Assembly (NCBI GenBank): GCA_030632405.1
Contig: DAOVUU010000005.1
Coordinates: 1-19,290 of the forward strand
Direction: 5' to 3'
Length of the DNA stretch: 19,290 bases
DNA from: Desulfobulbaceae bacterium
GTDB taxonomy: Bacteria > Desulfobacterota > Desulfobulbia > Desulfobulbales > Desulfocapsaceae
A model generated the notes under the pieces. The model searched no databases and was not told where the DNA came from. It saw nothing but the letters and a program-made list of their open reading frames with translations. This document shows, piece by piece, positions 6,455 to 14,648 of this stretch. Position numbers and translations under genes: made by a program. Each line of letters opens with the position of its first letter. Within the stretch, counting starts at the first letter, position 1.

Positions 6455-9394
6455 ATGACCCCGGACGTTTCAGAGTATTTATCATCTTTAAAGGAATCCA
6501 GTAAATTTGGACCACAGGTGGTGTCTCACAAAATCATACCATCTGTAGAACCTTCTTTTGCTGCCTGCGCACCCGATATTGCACCTCCGATCATGGAGCT
6601 TTTGAAAAAAACAGGGATAGACAAACTCTATACCCATCAGCAAAAGGCAGTGAGGTGGGTTCAGGAGGGGAAAGACATACTGGTAGCCACACCGACCGCA
6701 TCCGGTAAGAGTATGATTTATAATCTGCCGGTCCTAAATGACTTATTTGCAGCTGATCCGGGGCATTCTCTATACCTTTTCCCATTAAAAGCACTGGCTC
6801 GCGATCAGTTTAACATACTTAATGAACTATTTATGTGTTTGCCACACTCCGTAACTGGAAGGTATGGAAAAATAGCAGCACTTTTTGATGGAGATACTTC
6901 ACCATATAAGCGAAGGAAAATACGCAATGGGCCTCCTCCGGTTATACTTACAAACCCGGAGATGCTTCATCTGTCATTATTACCTTATCATGACAGCTGG
7001 ATGCAGTTCTTCAAAAAACTACGTTTTGTTGTTATTGATGAGGTACATAGCTACAGGGGTGTCCTCGGTTCTCATATGGCCTGGGTGTTGCGAAGACTCC
7101 AGAGGATTGCCGCACTCTACGGATCCCACCCTGTTTTTATATTACTTTCGGCAACCATTGGCAATCCAGGTGAGTTAGGCAGATTATTGATCGGCAGAAA
7201 AGTGCATGTCATTGATAAAAGTGGCGCACCCCGGGCGGAAAAAAACATGGTGTTGTTGAACCCGTGGGATAGTGCAGCCTACACGGCAAGCCAGCTGCTG
7301 GAAGCGGCTGTAAAAAGAGGGCTTCGGACAATAGTGTATACCCAGTCAAGAAAAATGACCGAACTTATTAACCTCTGGACTTCACCAAGGCTTGGCGCAC
7401 TTGGCTCAAAATTAAGTTCTTACAGAGCCGGTTTTCTACCTGCAGAACGGTGTGAAATTGAAAAGCGGCTGTTTACCGGCGATTTATTAGCTGTTATTTC
7501 AACATCTGCACTGGAACTCGGGATCGATATAGGGGACCTTCAGCTCTGTATTCTTGTAGGCTACCCTGGGTCCATCGTTGCAACCTGGCAACGGGGGGGG
7601 CGGGTAGGGAGAAGTAGTCAAAAATCGGCAATAATAATGATTGCCCAGGAAGATGCGCTCGATCAATATTTTATGAGAACACCTGAGGATTTTTATAGAA
7701 GATCTCCCGAAGCAGCCGTTCTCAACCCACAAAACAGTGTCATCATGGGCCAGCATCTGCATTGCTGTGCAGCAGAACTGCCAATCAACCAGGATGAAGT
7801 ACTTTTAAAAGATCCGCATATTCAACAACACATTGCCACTCTATCCAGACAGGGGGTTTTGCTGGAGATAGGTTCCGGGGGGAGATGGCTTCCTTCAAAA
7901 AAGTATCCACAACGATGGATAAGTTTAAGAGGTGGCGGAAGTCAGATTACTATAATAAATTCTGAAAATGGGGAAATAATAGGAGAAATTGATGGTGGAA
8001 GGGCACTGAAAGAGTGTCATCCGGGAGCTGTGTATATCCATAGAGGTCAAACATGGGTAGTAGAACTGTTGGATCTTGTAGGAAAAGAAGTTGTGGTTCG
8101 GCGTGGAAAACCAAACTATTTTACCAGGCCAATGACCCAGAAGAGAACTGAGATTTTGGAACAGGTAGAGAAAAAGATGAGCCTCGGGGTGTTTGTCTCC
8201 TTCGGCAGAGTTAAGGTGACTGAGACAATAACAGGTTTCCAGAAGCGCAACAGTGTAACTCACAACCTGATATCAACGACTCCTCTTGATTTGCCGGATC
8301 AGGTCATTGAAACCGAGGGGATGTGGTTTGATTTACCTGAGGAAATCAAAACCTTCTTTGAGAAGCACCAGTATCATTTTATGGGAGCAATCCATGCAAT
8401 GGAGCACGCAATGATCGCTCTTTTTCCACTCCTTGTGCTGTGCGACAGAAACGATATCGGAGGAATCGCTTATCCCGTGCATGAGCAGACTGAAAGTGCA
8501 ACTATCTTTATTTACGATGGTTGTCCCGGTGGAGTAGGGCTTTCCAGAGAGGCTTTTCTCAAATCAGATCAACTTCTCCTGCAGACAAGAAAAACAGTCA
8601 GCGTATGCGGATGTGAAAATGGTTGTCCTTCCTGTGTTCACTCTCCAAAATGTGGCTCCGGGAACAGACCGATTGATAAAAACGGCTGTCTGGTTCTTTT
8701 GGAAGAAATAGTCAACAATATTCCTGAGGCGACAAAAAATGCGAAACCCCGTATTCCGGAAAAAATAAACAAAACAAGCCACAACCCTTTCATAGTAACA
8801 CCTAAGCTAAGAGGAATTGACGCCCTTCCAGCACGTTTTGGAGTATTTGATCTGGAAACTGTCCGTTCTGCAGCAGAGGTTGGTGGGTGGCATAAATGTG
8901 AAAAAATGGGGGTTTCCGTAGGTGTTGTTTTTGACTCACAACTGGGTGATTGTGTCAGTTATCTGGAACATGACATTCAGGATTTAATTGAGCACTTACA
9001 AAATCTGGATCTGGTTGTGGGATTTAACAATAAACGTTTCGATAACAGAGTGCTCTCCAGCTATACAACCGTAAATCTCAATAAGTTACCAACACTGGAT
9101 CTTTTGGAAGAGGTGCATAACCAACTGGGATACAGATTAAGTCTGAATCGACTGGCAGAAACAACTCTTGGGGTTGAGAAGACAGCCGACGGATTGCAGG
9201 CGCTGAAGTGGTATAAAGAAGGGAGAATTGATTTAATTCAGCGATATTGCAGAAAAGACGTTGAAATCACGAGAGATCTGCTCTTCCACGGACTGGAGCA
9301 AGGGTATTTCCTCTTTACCAACAAAGCAAAGCAGGAAGTAAGACTCCCCCTCGCTTTAGATGCAACTATTGGAAGAATTCTGGCCGCTGCTTAA
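6455..9394 (+). CDS. MrfA-like DEXH helicase (DUF1998) fused to MrfB-like exonuclease
   Basis: This is a 979-residue cytosolic DNA-repair enzyme. The superfamily 2 helicase motifs run in order: PTASGKS near residue 80, FPLKALARDQ, TNPEMLH, DEVH near 195, LSAT near 230, STSALELGIDIGD near 350 and QRGGRVGR near 380. A DUF1998 region follows, with a Cys cluster CGCENGCPSC...SPKCG (about 718-735), probably a zinc site. From about residue 795 there is an RNase H-like DEDD exonuclease domain: FDLET (first Asp/Glu), GFNNKRFDN (second Asp) and YCRKDVEITRD near 930. In Bacillus subtilis these are separate proteins, the helicase MrfA (YprA) and exonuclease MrfB (YprB), which act in mitomycin-lesion repair. 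Usual MrfA length is about 750, so the extra 230 residues are the nuclease. No clear ribosome site precedes ATG 6455. Repair function is inferred from the family. Confidence 0.9.
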   Translation: MTPDVSEYLSSLKESSKFGPQVVSHKIIPSVEPSFAACAPDIAPPIMELLKKTGIDKLYTHQQKAVRWVQEGKDILVATPTASGKSMIYNLPVLNDLFAADPGHSLYLFPLKALARDQFNILNELFMCLPHSVTGRYGKIAALFDGDTSPYKRRKIRNGPPPVILTNPEMLHLSLLPYHDSWMQFFKKLRFVVIDEVHSYRGVLGSHMAWVLRRLQRIAALYGSHPVFILLSATIGNPGELGRLLIGRKVHVIDKSGAPRAEKNMVLLNPWDSAAYTASQLLEAAVKRGLRTIVYTQSRKMTELINLWTSPRLGALGSKLSSYRAGFLPAERCEIEKRLFTGDLLAVISTSALELGIDIGDLQLCILVGYPGSIVATWQRGGRVGRSSQKSAIIMIAQEDALDQYFMRTPEDFYRRSPEAAVLNPQNSVIMGQHLHCCAAELPINQDEVLLKDPHIQQHIATLSRQGVLLEIGSGGRWLPSKKYPQRWISLRGGGSQITIINSENGEIIGEIDGGRALKECHPGAVYIHRGQTWVVELLDLVGKEVVVRRGKPNYFTRPMTQKRTEILEQVEKKMSLGVFVSFGRVKVTETITGFQKRNSVTHNLISTTPLDLPDQVIETEGMWFDLPEEIKTFFEKHQYHFMGAIHAMEHAMIALFPLLVLCDRNDIGGIAYPVHEQTESATIFIYDGCPGGVGLSREAFLKSDQLLLQTRKTVSVCGCENGCPSCVHSPKCGSGNRPIDKNGCLVLLEEIVNNIPEATKNAKPRIPEKINKTSHNPFIVTPKLRGIDALPARFGVFDLETVRSAAEVGGWHKCEKMGVSVGVVFDSQLGDCVSYLEHDIQDLIEHLQNLDLVVGFNNKRFDNRVLSSYTTVNLNKLPTLDLLEEVHNQLGYRLSLNRLAETTLGVEKTADGLQALKWYKEGRIDLIQRYCRKDVEITRDLLFHGLEQGYFLFTNKAKQEVRLPLALDATIGRILAAA

Positions 9395-9478
9395 AATATG
9401 ACGGCATCGCAAGAATAGAAGTTTTGCAGTAAAGAATCCGCCGGAGAGTTTTTACGACATCATCAAGAGGGGAGTGAA

Positions 9479-9946
9479 TTATGGCCAGATTAAAGGGTTA
9501 TAAACCCATCCAACCGTTCCACTGCTATGTCGCACCTGGGTCCATTTTCCTTTTTGGGAAATTTTTGTCAGCACAACACCGCGTTCGATATCGGCAACTA
9601 TTGAATTTTTTGTAGAAGGGCCGGAACGCATGTTCACACTTTTTTTTGCATTGATAATTACGGAGTCTCCCTTTGTCACAAGGGATTTATGTATCCATCC
9701 GGAATCATTTTCAAAATCAGATACTCTAAGCCATTCCCCCTGTTTTTTAAGCACCTTTAGCGGGTAACCTGCGAATAGCTCCATTGAAACAGGATTGTTT
9801 GTGCCTGGCCCGGTTCTTACATTTACGTTATCTTTTTTTACACTCACATATTCCGCAGTAAAACCGTTTGAAGAAAAAAGTAAACAGGCGATTGCAAGAA
9901 TAACAAATACACGCAGATATTTTTTAGTAAAAGTAGCAGATGTCAT
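9479..9946 (-). CDS. secreted tandem bacterial SH3-domain protein
   Basis: This is a 155-residue exported protein. It has a basic N-terminus (TKKYLR), a hydrophobic core VFVILAIACLLF (about residues 13-24) and a probable signal peptidase site after FTA (residue 31). The Cys at 21 lies inside the hydrophobic core and does not form a convincing lipobox. Two SH3b (SH3_3) domains follow: residues 33-92 with NVNVRTGPGTNNPV, and 95-152 with SVNMRSGPSTKNSIV. Each ends in the GWI/GWV strand. Such domains usually bind peptidoglycan or its peptides. No enzymatic domain is attached, so it is a binding or adaptor protein. It lies 107 bases downstream of the LD-carboxypeptidase gene, which fits a cell-wall role, and has a plausible promoter of its own. 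Confidence 0.85.
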   Translation of the reverse strand: MTSATFTKKYLRVFVILAIACLLFSSNGFTAEYVSVKKDNVNVRTGPGTNNPVSMELFAGYPLKVLKKQGEWLRVSDFENDSGWIHKSLVTKGDSVIINAKKSVNMRSGPSTKNSIVADIERGVVLTKISQKGKWTQVRHSSGTVGWVYNPLIWP

Positions 9947-9997
9947 ATTATTTTTATTTCCATATGAGTAGAGGAGAATGGCATAATTCCAGCTCTC

Positions 9998-10026
9998 TCT
10001 ATAGCATTAATAGCAAAGCAAGTCAA
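9998..10026 (-). promoter_or_regulatory. sigma70-type promoter for the SH3 protein gene
   Basis: On the minus strand TTGACT (10021-10026) and TATAGA (9998-10003) are spaced by exactly 17 bases in the gap after the LD-carboxypeptidase gene. The expected transcript would start near 9991 and carry about 45 bases of leader before ATG 9946. The -35 matches consensus at 5 of 6 positions and the -10 at 4 of 6. Confidence 0.5.
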
Positions 10027-10053
10027 ACAGCTTATAGAAGATGATCGACTGAT

Positions 10054-10980
10054 TTAGCTGAACATAAGGCTTGTTTTTTCCCTGTCCATTATAGCTGTTG
10101 CCCCAAGGGGGAGGGTGATATTTTCACGGCAGTGTCCATGGGGAAAATTTGCCCAGACCGGAAACACTGCATCTCCGCAAATCTCTAATATTCTGGTCCA
10201 GACCTGCTCTTTGTATCGAATTTTTTCAATCTCATCCTGAAATGCAGTAAGGGAAAAATCTCCTAGAATAAGACCCGCAATATTTTTCAGTTTTCCGGAC
10301 AGAAAAAGTTGTGTCAGCATACGATCAATACGGTAGAGAGGTTCATCAACATCCTCAAGAAATACCACCTTGGCATCCCAGTTAAATTCAAACGGCGTGC
10401 CAAGTAGAGTGACGAGACTGGCAAGATTCCCGCCGACCAGTGTTCCGGAAGAACCGGGACCGGCTTTCAGCACCTCAACATTGTGCGGAGTTATCGGCTT
10501 ATTCCACCTGCCACAGAGACAGTGATAAAGTGTCTCCAAAGAGGTAGAGGTGGCCTCGTGAAGTGAAGTGACCACAGGGCCATGAAGACTAACCAAGCCG
10601 GTTCGTTCGTTTAGAAAGTTCTGCAGAATAGTGATGTCCGAAAAACCGACTATCAGTTTGGGATTATGAGCAACCTGCTTAAGATCAATCCGGTCAATCA
10701 TACGAACACACCCGTACCCGCCTCGCATCATGATAAGACCCTTGACTTCTGGATCAGAGAAAAGTTTATTGAACTCCAAACCACGGTTTTCATCACTGTC
10801 TGAAAGGTAGTCAGATCCGGGCCAGAGGTTCCTGGGATATTTGACAATAAACCCCATTTTCTGCAGAATTTTTATTCCCGCGGCAAAAGGGACAAAATCC
10901 TTTAATTGTCCAGCCGGAGCAATGACAGCAATGGTATCTCCTTTTGTAAGAGGAGGAGGACATAAAGGCGGTCTGTTCAT
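10054..10980 (-). CDS. ldcA: LD-carboxypeptidase (peptidase family S66)
   Basis: This 308-residue cytosolic serine peptidase removes the terminal D-Ala from muropeptide tetrapeptides during peptidoglycan recycling. The family triad is visible: nucleophile Ser114 in VGFSDIT, Glu209 in VFLEDVDE, and His283 in NFPHGHC. Other family hallmarks are the start GDTIAVIAPAG, the motif MRGGYGCVR (about 85-93), and GTLVGGNLASL (179-189). Length matches the family (about 300). The start codon overlaps the coaX stop as ATGA (10977-10980), so translation is probably coupled. There is no signal peptide, consistent with a cytosolic recycling enzyme. The microcin C resistance protein MccF belongs to the same family and is a less likely alternative. 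Confidence 0.92.
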   Translation of the reverse strand: MNRPPLCPPPLTKGDTIAVIAPAGQLKDFVPFAAGIKILQKMGFIVKYPRNLWPGSDYLSDSDENRGLEFNKLFSDPEVKGLIMMRGGYGCVRMIDRIDLKQVAHNPKLIVGFSDITILQNFLNERTGLVSLHGPVVTSLHEATSTSLETLYHCLCGRWNKPITPHNVEVLKAGPGSSGTLVGGNLASLVTLLGTPFEFNWDAKVVFLEDVDEPLYRIDRMLTQLFLSGKLKNIAGLILGDFSLTAFQDEIEKIRYKEQVWTRILEICGDAVFPVWANFPHGHCRENITLPLGATAIMDREKTSLMFS

Positions 10981-11777
10981 AGATCTACTTTCTTATTATA
11001 GATTATTTTCAGCCCGTTCAGTGTCAGCATCGGGTCTATCAAATCAATTGTTGTGGCAAAGGGCGCTATCAGTTCTGCCATTCCCCCTGTGGCTATGACT
11101 TTCACCTTTTCTTCTTCCTGCTGTGTCATTTCAGATCGTATTCCCTTTACAAGACCGTCGATCATAGCACCGTAACCATAAAGTATTCCACTTCTCATCG
11201 CCTGTGAGGTAGTTTTTCCTATTATAGAGAGCGGTTTCTCCCTGACATCGATATGGGGGAGCTTTGCCGTTTTACTGGCCAGTGCTTCGAGGGAAATAGC
11301 TATACCCGGTAATATTGAACCTCCAAGATATTCACATTTTTCTGTGATACAATCGAACGTAATTGCAGTACCAAAATCAAGGACTATGAGCTTACATTTG
11401 TGTGCATTCCAGGCTGCGATGCCGTTGACCAGGCGATCCGCCCCCACTTCTCTGGGATTATCGAGTTTTACGCTGATCAGATCCTTGATATCTTCGACGG
11501 CTACCACAAAGATATCGTTTGCAAGGTTGGCGGAAAAATGTTTCCTGCAGCAATTTATCCAGGTACTCTCTAAAGTAGGGACTACACTGGCTATAACAAT
11601 TCCCTCTATTCTGCTCTTTTCAATCCCGGCCATGTTAAAAAGGGCATTATAAGAAATGGCCAGTTCATCGGCGGTACTTTTGTTATCTGATTTGAGGCGC
11701 CATTGCCCTGCAAGTTTGTTTTTATTGTAAAGCCCTGTAACTGTGTGTGAATTTCCAATATCAATGACAAAAAACAT
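10977..11777 (-). CDS. coaX: type III pantothenate kinase
   Basis: This 266-residue kinase phosphorylates pantothenate, the first step of CoA synthesis. The type III enzymes belong to the ASKHA fold, need a monovalent cation and are insensitive to CoA feedback. Visible motifs are DIGNSHT (Asp6, phosphate loop), VGADRL (111-116, pantothenate pocket), LDFGTAITFD (133-142) and LGGSILPGI (151-159). I chose ATG 11777 because AGGTG lies five bases upstream and the protein then begins right at the first beta strand, as in the family. An in-frame start at 11822 would add 15 residues without a ribosome site. It overlaps ldcA by four bases and is the first gene of that minus-strand group. Confidence 0.93.
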   Translation of the reverse strand: MFFVIDIGNSHTVTGLYNKNKLAGQWRLKSDNKSTADELAISYNALFNMAGIEKSRIEGIVIASVVPTLESTWINCCRKHFSANLANDIFVVAVEDIKDLISVKLDNPREVGADRLVNGIAAWNAHKCKLIVLDFGTAITFDCITEKCEYLGGSILPGIAISLEALASKTAKLPHIDVREKPLSIIGKTTSQAMRSGILYGYGAMIDGLVKGIRSEMTQQEEEKVKVIATGGMAELIAPFATTIDLIDPMLTLNGLKIIYNKKVDL

Positions 11778-11903
11778 TTCTTCACCTATGATGAGTGGCC
11801 GTATTATTTTTATTTTTCTCAAATAGATGCTGAACAGGATAAAAAATTGTTACAGTTCCTGTCACCTATAGAGGGTTAAAATAAAGAGGAAGATTGTATT
11901 CAG

Positions 11904-11931
11904 TTTAAATTGCTGGCTAAGATATTATACT
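11904..11931 (+). promoter_or_regulatory. possible promoter for cutA
   Basis: In the 214-base gap between divergent coaX and cutA, TTTAAA (11904-11909) and TATACT (11926-11931) are separated by 16 bases. The -10 matches consensus at 5 of 6 positions and the -35 at 4 of 6. An alternative pair is TTGTAT (11894-11899) with TAAGAT (11918-11923) at 18 bases. Either would give a leader of about 55-65 bases before ATG 11992. Confidence 0.3.
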
Positions 11932-11991
11932 AGAAAAAACAAGAATAAAATCTAATAGTGACTAAATAATTCTATTTTGGGAGCGTATACC

Positions 11992-12312
11992 ATGAATCCT
12001 TTTGTTATAATTTCTACAACTTTTGAAAACAAAAGTGATGGTGAGAAAATATCCCGGTTGCTTTTAGGTGAAAAACTTATAGCATGTGCCCAACTTTCCA
12101 GTCCGATAACGAGCTACTACCGCTGGGAGGGCGAAATTACTGACTCAACTGAATTCACCCTGACAGTGAAGACAACAGAATCTCTCTGTGAAAAGGTTAA
12201 AACACGATTAATGGAAATTCACCCCTACGAACTGCCGGAAATCGTAGTTCAGACTGTAACTGAAAGCAGTGTTGAATATATGCAATGGGTAGAAGACGAG
12301 ACACACAGATGA
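11992..12312 (+). CDS. cutA: CutA1 divalent-ion tolerance protein
   Basis: This is a 106-residue protein of the CutA1 family, a very stable ferredoxin-like trimer linked to copper and divalent-cation tolerance whose exact biochemical role remains unsettled. Typical features are the first strand FVIISTTF, the loop AEKLIACAQL-type segment (here GEKLIACAQLSSPI), YYRWEGEI (42-49), a Lys at the end of TLTVKTT, and HPYELPEI (77-84). A GGGAG ribosome site eight bases before ATG 11992 supports this start. An in-frame TTG at 11977 would add five residues but lies on the ribosome site itself. The stop overlaps the next gene as ATGA, so the two are translationally coupled. Confidence 0.93.
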   Translation: MNPFVIISTTFENKSDGEKISRLLLGEKLIACAQLSSPITSYYRWEGEITDSTEFTLTVKTTESLCEKVKTRLMEIHPYELPEIVVQTVTESSVEYMQWVEDETHR

Positions 12313-12518
12313 AGGACGATGCAGAAAAAAAGATCGGTTATAGAAGGAAGAGAATAGGTGAGTATCGTTGTCACTGCTGTAAACAGAAGCAGGAATTCTG
12401 CTGGAACTGTCCCTGCGGTTTTCAAATCTGCAAAAAATGTTTTGAAGAAAACAAATGGGGGATAAGCAATGGGCCAACCTGGATCTGCCCTGACTGTGAA
12501 AGAGTCAGAATGATGTAG
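12309..12518 (+). CDS. small Cys-rich zinc-binding-type protein
   Basis: This is a 69-residue basic protein with ten Cys (21, 23, 24, 31, 34, 36, 41, 44, 60, 63). The spacing CxCC-x6-CxxCxC-x4-CxxC-x15-CxxC gives enough ligands for two zinc ions and is reminiscent of RING/FYVE-type cross-brace sites, though I cannot name a family. The N-terminal 20 residues are highly charged (MKDDAEKKIGYRRKRIGEYR). ATG 12309 is preferred because it overlaps the cutA stop as ATGA. An in-frame ATG at 12285 lies inside cutA and would add eight residues. There is no separate ribosome site, which fits coupling to cutA. A metal-handling or nucleic-acid-binding role is a guess from composition and neighbour. Confidence 0.7.
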   Translation: MKDDAEKKIGYRRKRIGEYRCHCCKQKQEFCWNCPCGFQICKKCFEENKWGISNGPTWICPDCERVRMM

Positions 12519-12570
12519 GTGGAGACCTCGGCAGCTATTTTTATGCAGTTTCAACCCGGTTCAAACAGTA

Positions 12571-12599
12571 TTGCGTATTCAATGAAAATACAATAGTAT
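12571..12599 (+). promoter_or_regulatory. possible promoter for parE
   Basis: TTGCGT (12571-12576) and TAGTAT (12594-12599) are separated by 17 bases in the 123-base gap before parE. Both match consensus only moderately (4 of 6). A GTATT/AATAC inverted repeat (from about 12575 to 12591) lies between the two hexamers and could be an operator or chance. The predicted leader is about 36 bases and contains no clear ribosome site. Confidence 0.3.
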
Positions 12600-12641
12600 G
12601 TCTGTCCATCGCTAACTTTACACTATCTGCAAAAATACACT

Positions 12642-14483
12642 ATGAACGCATCTACCCATAATTACGACGAAAGCAAAATTAAAACCCTGAGTTCCCTTGA
12701 GCATATCCGGAAAAGACCGGGTATGTATATAGGACGGCTAGGCGATGGCTCAAATCACGATGACGGTATTTATATTCTTCTGAAAGAGGTTGTTGATAAT
12801 GCCATTGATGAATTTATCATGGGGGCTGGAAAAAGGATCAATATATCCATCGATGAAAATGGCAGAGTAACTGTACGGGATTTTGGCAGAGGAATTCCAC
12901 TGGGTAAACTTGTCGACTGTGTTTCTGTTATTAATACAGGAGCAAAATACAACACAGATGTTTTTCAATTTTCAGTCGGCCTTAATGGAGTTGGCACCAA
13001 GGCAGTTAATGCTTTATCTGAACAATTTAGTGTAACAGCCTACCGTGAGGGGAAATATGCTGCAGCACGGTTTGCAAATGGCGATCTTATTGAAGAAGAT
13101 ACTGGCGAGGCTACGGCAAAGAACGGAACACATATTGAGTTTTTACCATCAACCGACATGTTCCCGGGGTTTCAATTCGATTTCTCTTTTGTTGAAAAAA
13201 GAATGTGGCGTTATGCCTACCTGAATGCCGGCCTCAAGCTCTACCTGGACAAAAAACTGTTTTACTCGGCAAATGGACTTCTTGACCTGCTCGATAAAGA
13301 ACTTGACGGAGCCAATCTTTATCGACCGATCTATCACAAAGAACCCACCTTGGAGTTCGCCTTTGCTCACACCGATTCTTTCGGCGACAGCTATTTCACG
13401 TTTGTTAATGGGACGTATACCAGCGAGGGCGGTACACATCTCTCTGCATTTCGGGAAGGTATTCTTAAGGGCGTGAACGAATATTCCAACAAAAAATTTG
13501 TTAACACAGATGTTCGAGACGGTATCGTAGGAACTCTGGCGATCAAGATTAAAGATCCTGTGTTCGAATCCCAGACGAAAAACAAGCTGGGAAATACTGA
13601 AATTCGTTCAATAATAGTATCTACAGTCAAGGACGCCGTCTCCAGTGCATTGTACAAGGATACTGAATCCGCGGACACCCTTATTGAAAAAATTTTCAGA
13701 AACGAAAAAGTCAGGAAAGAACTTCAGAGTGTACGGAAAGAAGCACGAGCGAAAGCAAAAAAAGTTGCTTTAAAAATCCCCCAACTCAAAGATTGTAAAT
13801 ATCATCCATCCAAAAAGAAACCTTCCGGGCCCGGACAGGAAAACATGCTGTTTATAACGGAAGGTCAATCTGCAGCTGGTTCTATCGTTTCCTCCAGAGA
13901 CCCGTTGACCCAGGCCGTTTTTTCCCTTAAAGGAAAACCAATGAATGTATTGGGCCAGAAACTTGCGGTTCTATATAAAAACGATGAGATGTATTCCCTG
14001 ATGAGGTCTCTTGATATTGAAAATTCAATTGGTGACCTTCGTTATGACTATGTAATACTGGCTACAGATGCAGATGTTGACGGTCTCCATATACGTAACC
14101 TGCTCCTCACCTTTTTTCTCCACTATTTCGAACCGTTAGTAAAAATGGGTCACATATATATCCTTGAAACTCCGATTTTCAGAGTACGAACAAAGGTGCA
14201 AACAATATATTGTTATTCAGAAAAGGAAAAGCAGCAGGGTACAGTAAAACTTCAGGGGAAAGGGAAAAATAAAAAAGTTGTAGAAACGACGAGATTCAAG
14301 GGACTCGGAGAGATATCCCCAAAAGAATTCAAACAATTTATCGGTCCTGATATTCGCCTGAAGCAGGTAACCCTCGATTCGTTGAGCGAGGTAACCAAGG
14401 TGCTTTCTTTCTATATGGGTAAAAATACACCGGACAGGAGAAAATATATCATGGATAATCTGGTATTTGAAGAACAAGGGTAG
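12642..14483 (+). CDS. parE: DNA topoisomerase IV subunit B (type IIA, Bacteroidetes-like)
   Basis: This is a 613-residue ATPase subunit that, with ParC, decatenates and relaxes DNA using ATP. The GHKL ATPase has Glu49 and Asn53 in KEVVDNAIDEF, and DFGRGIPLGK where most GyrB/ParE have DNGRGIP. VGLNGVGTKAVNALS forms the ATP lid. The TOPRIM metal site is intact: Glu407 in EGQSAAGS (usually EGDSAGGS) and DADVDG with acidic residues 476, 478 and 480. The C-terminal RFKGLGEISPKEF matches the RYKGLGEM region. Length suits ParE and the GyrB-specific insert is absent. The EGQSA and DFGRG variants and the LGDGSN-DDGIYILLKE segment resemble ParE of Bacteroidetes, by memory. No ribosome site is clear before the ATG. 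parC follows by 165 bases. Confidence 0.9.
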   Translation: MNASTHNYDESKIKTLSSLEHIRKRPGMYIGRLGDGSNHDDGIYILLKEVVDNAIDEFIMGAGKRINISIDENGRVTVRDFGRGIPLGKLVDCVSVINTGAKYNTDVFQFSVGLNGVGTKAVNALSEQFSVTAYREGKYAAARFANGDLIEEDTGEATAKNGTHIEFLPSTDMFPGFQFDFSFVEKRMWRYAYLNAGLKLYLDKKLFYSANGLLDLLDKELDGANLYRPIYHKEPTLEFAFAHTDSFGDSYFTFVNGTYTSEGGTHLSAFREGILKGVNEYSNKKFVNTDVRDGIVGTLAIKIKDPVFESQTKNKLGNTEIRSIIVSTVKDAVSSALYKDTESADTLIEKIFRNEKVRKELQSVRKEARAKAKKVALKIPQLKDCKYHPSKKKPSGPGQENMLFITEGQSAAGSIVSSRDPLTQAVFSLKGKPMNVLGQKLAVLYKNDEMYSLMRSLDIENSIGDLRYDYVILATDADVDGLHIRNLLLTFFLHYFEPLVKMGHIYILETPIFRVRTKVQTIYCYSEKEKQQGTVKLQGKGKNKKVVETTRFKGLGEISPKEFKQFIGPDIRLKQVTLDSLSEVTKVLSFYMGKNTPDRRKYIMDNLVFEEQG

Positions 14484-14570
14484 GATTTACATTAACAATA
14501 TCAGGCAATCATTGTCTATCTATTCAGTACCTTGCTCCAGAGATCCTGTCATAAAAGAGGAAACTGGGTA

Positions 14571-14636
14571 ATGTATTTTGAAATTACATGGTTAGATATA
14601 TCGCCAAGGCACTTATACCCCCTTGTGGGGTGTTAG
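14571..14636 (+). CDS. possible upstream ORF (leader peptide) before parC
   Basis: An ATG at 14571 with AGAGG ten bases upstream opens a 21-codon frame (MYFEITWLDISPRH... ending VGC) that stops at TAG 14634-14636, only 12 bases before the parC ATG. It is in the same frame as parC. A short hairpin (ACCCC at 14617-14621 with GGGGT at 14627-14631) sits over its last codons. parC itself lacks a ribosome site, so this frame could deliver ribosomes to it. It may also be chance. Confidence 0.35.
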   Translation: MYFEITWLDISPRHLYPLVGC

Positions 14637-14648
14637 TTTACAGCTTCT

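Noticed and set aside
7925..8263. Minus-strand open frame of 112 codons
   Set aside because: It lies opposite the helicase, carries no recognisable motif and has no gene context.
9947..10053. Open frame after the LD-carboxypeptidase stop reading AINAIERAGIMPFSSTHMEI
   Set aside because: It is simply the continuation of the ldcA frame after its stop. It has no start with a ribosome site, and the region holds a better promoter candidate.
11830..11870. ACAGGA/TCCTGT inverted repeat in the coaX-cutA gap
   Set aside because: The six-base arms are far apart, with no T run or match to a known operator. Chance is the simplest reading.
14610..14640. Hairpin ACCCC/GGGGT read as a terminator between parE and parC
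   Set aside because: The stem is short and is followed by GTTAGTTTACAGC rather than a T run, so it is not a rho-independent terminator.
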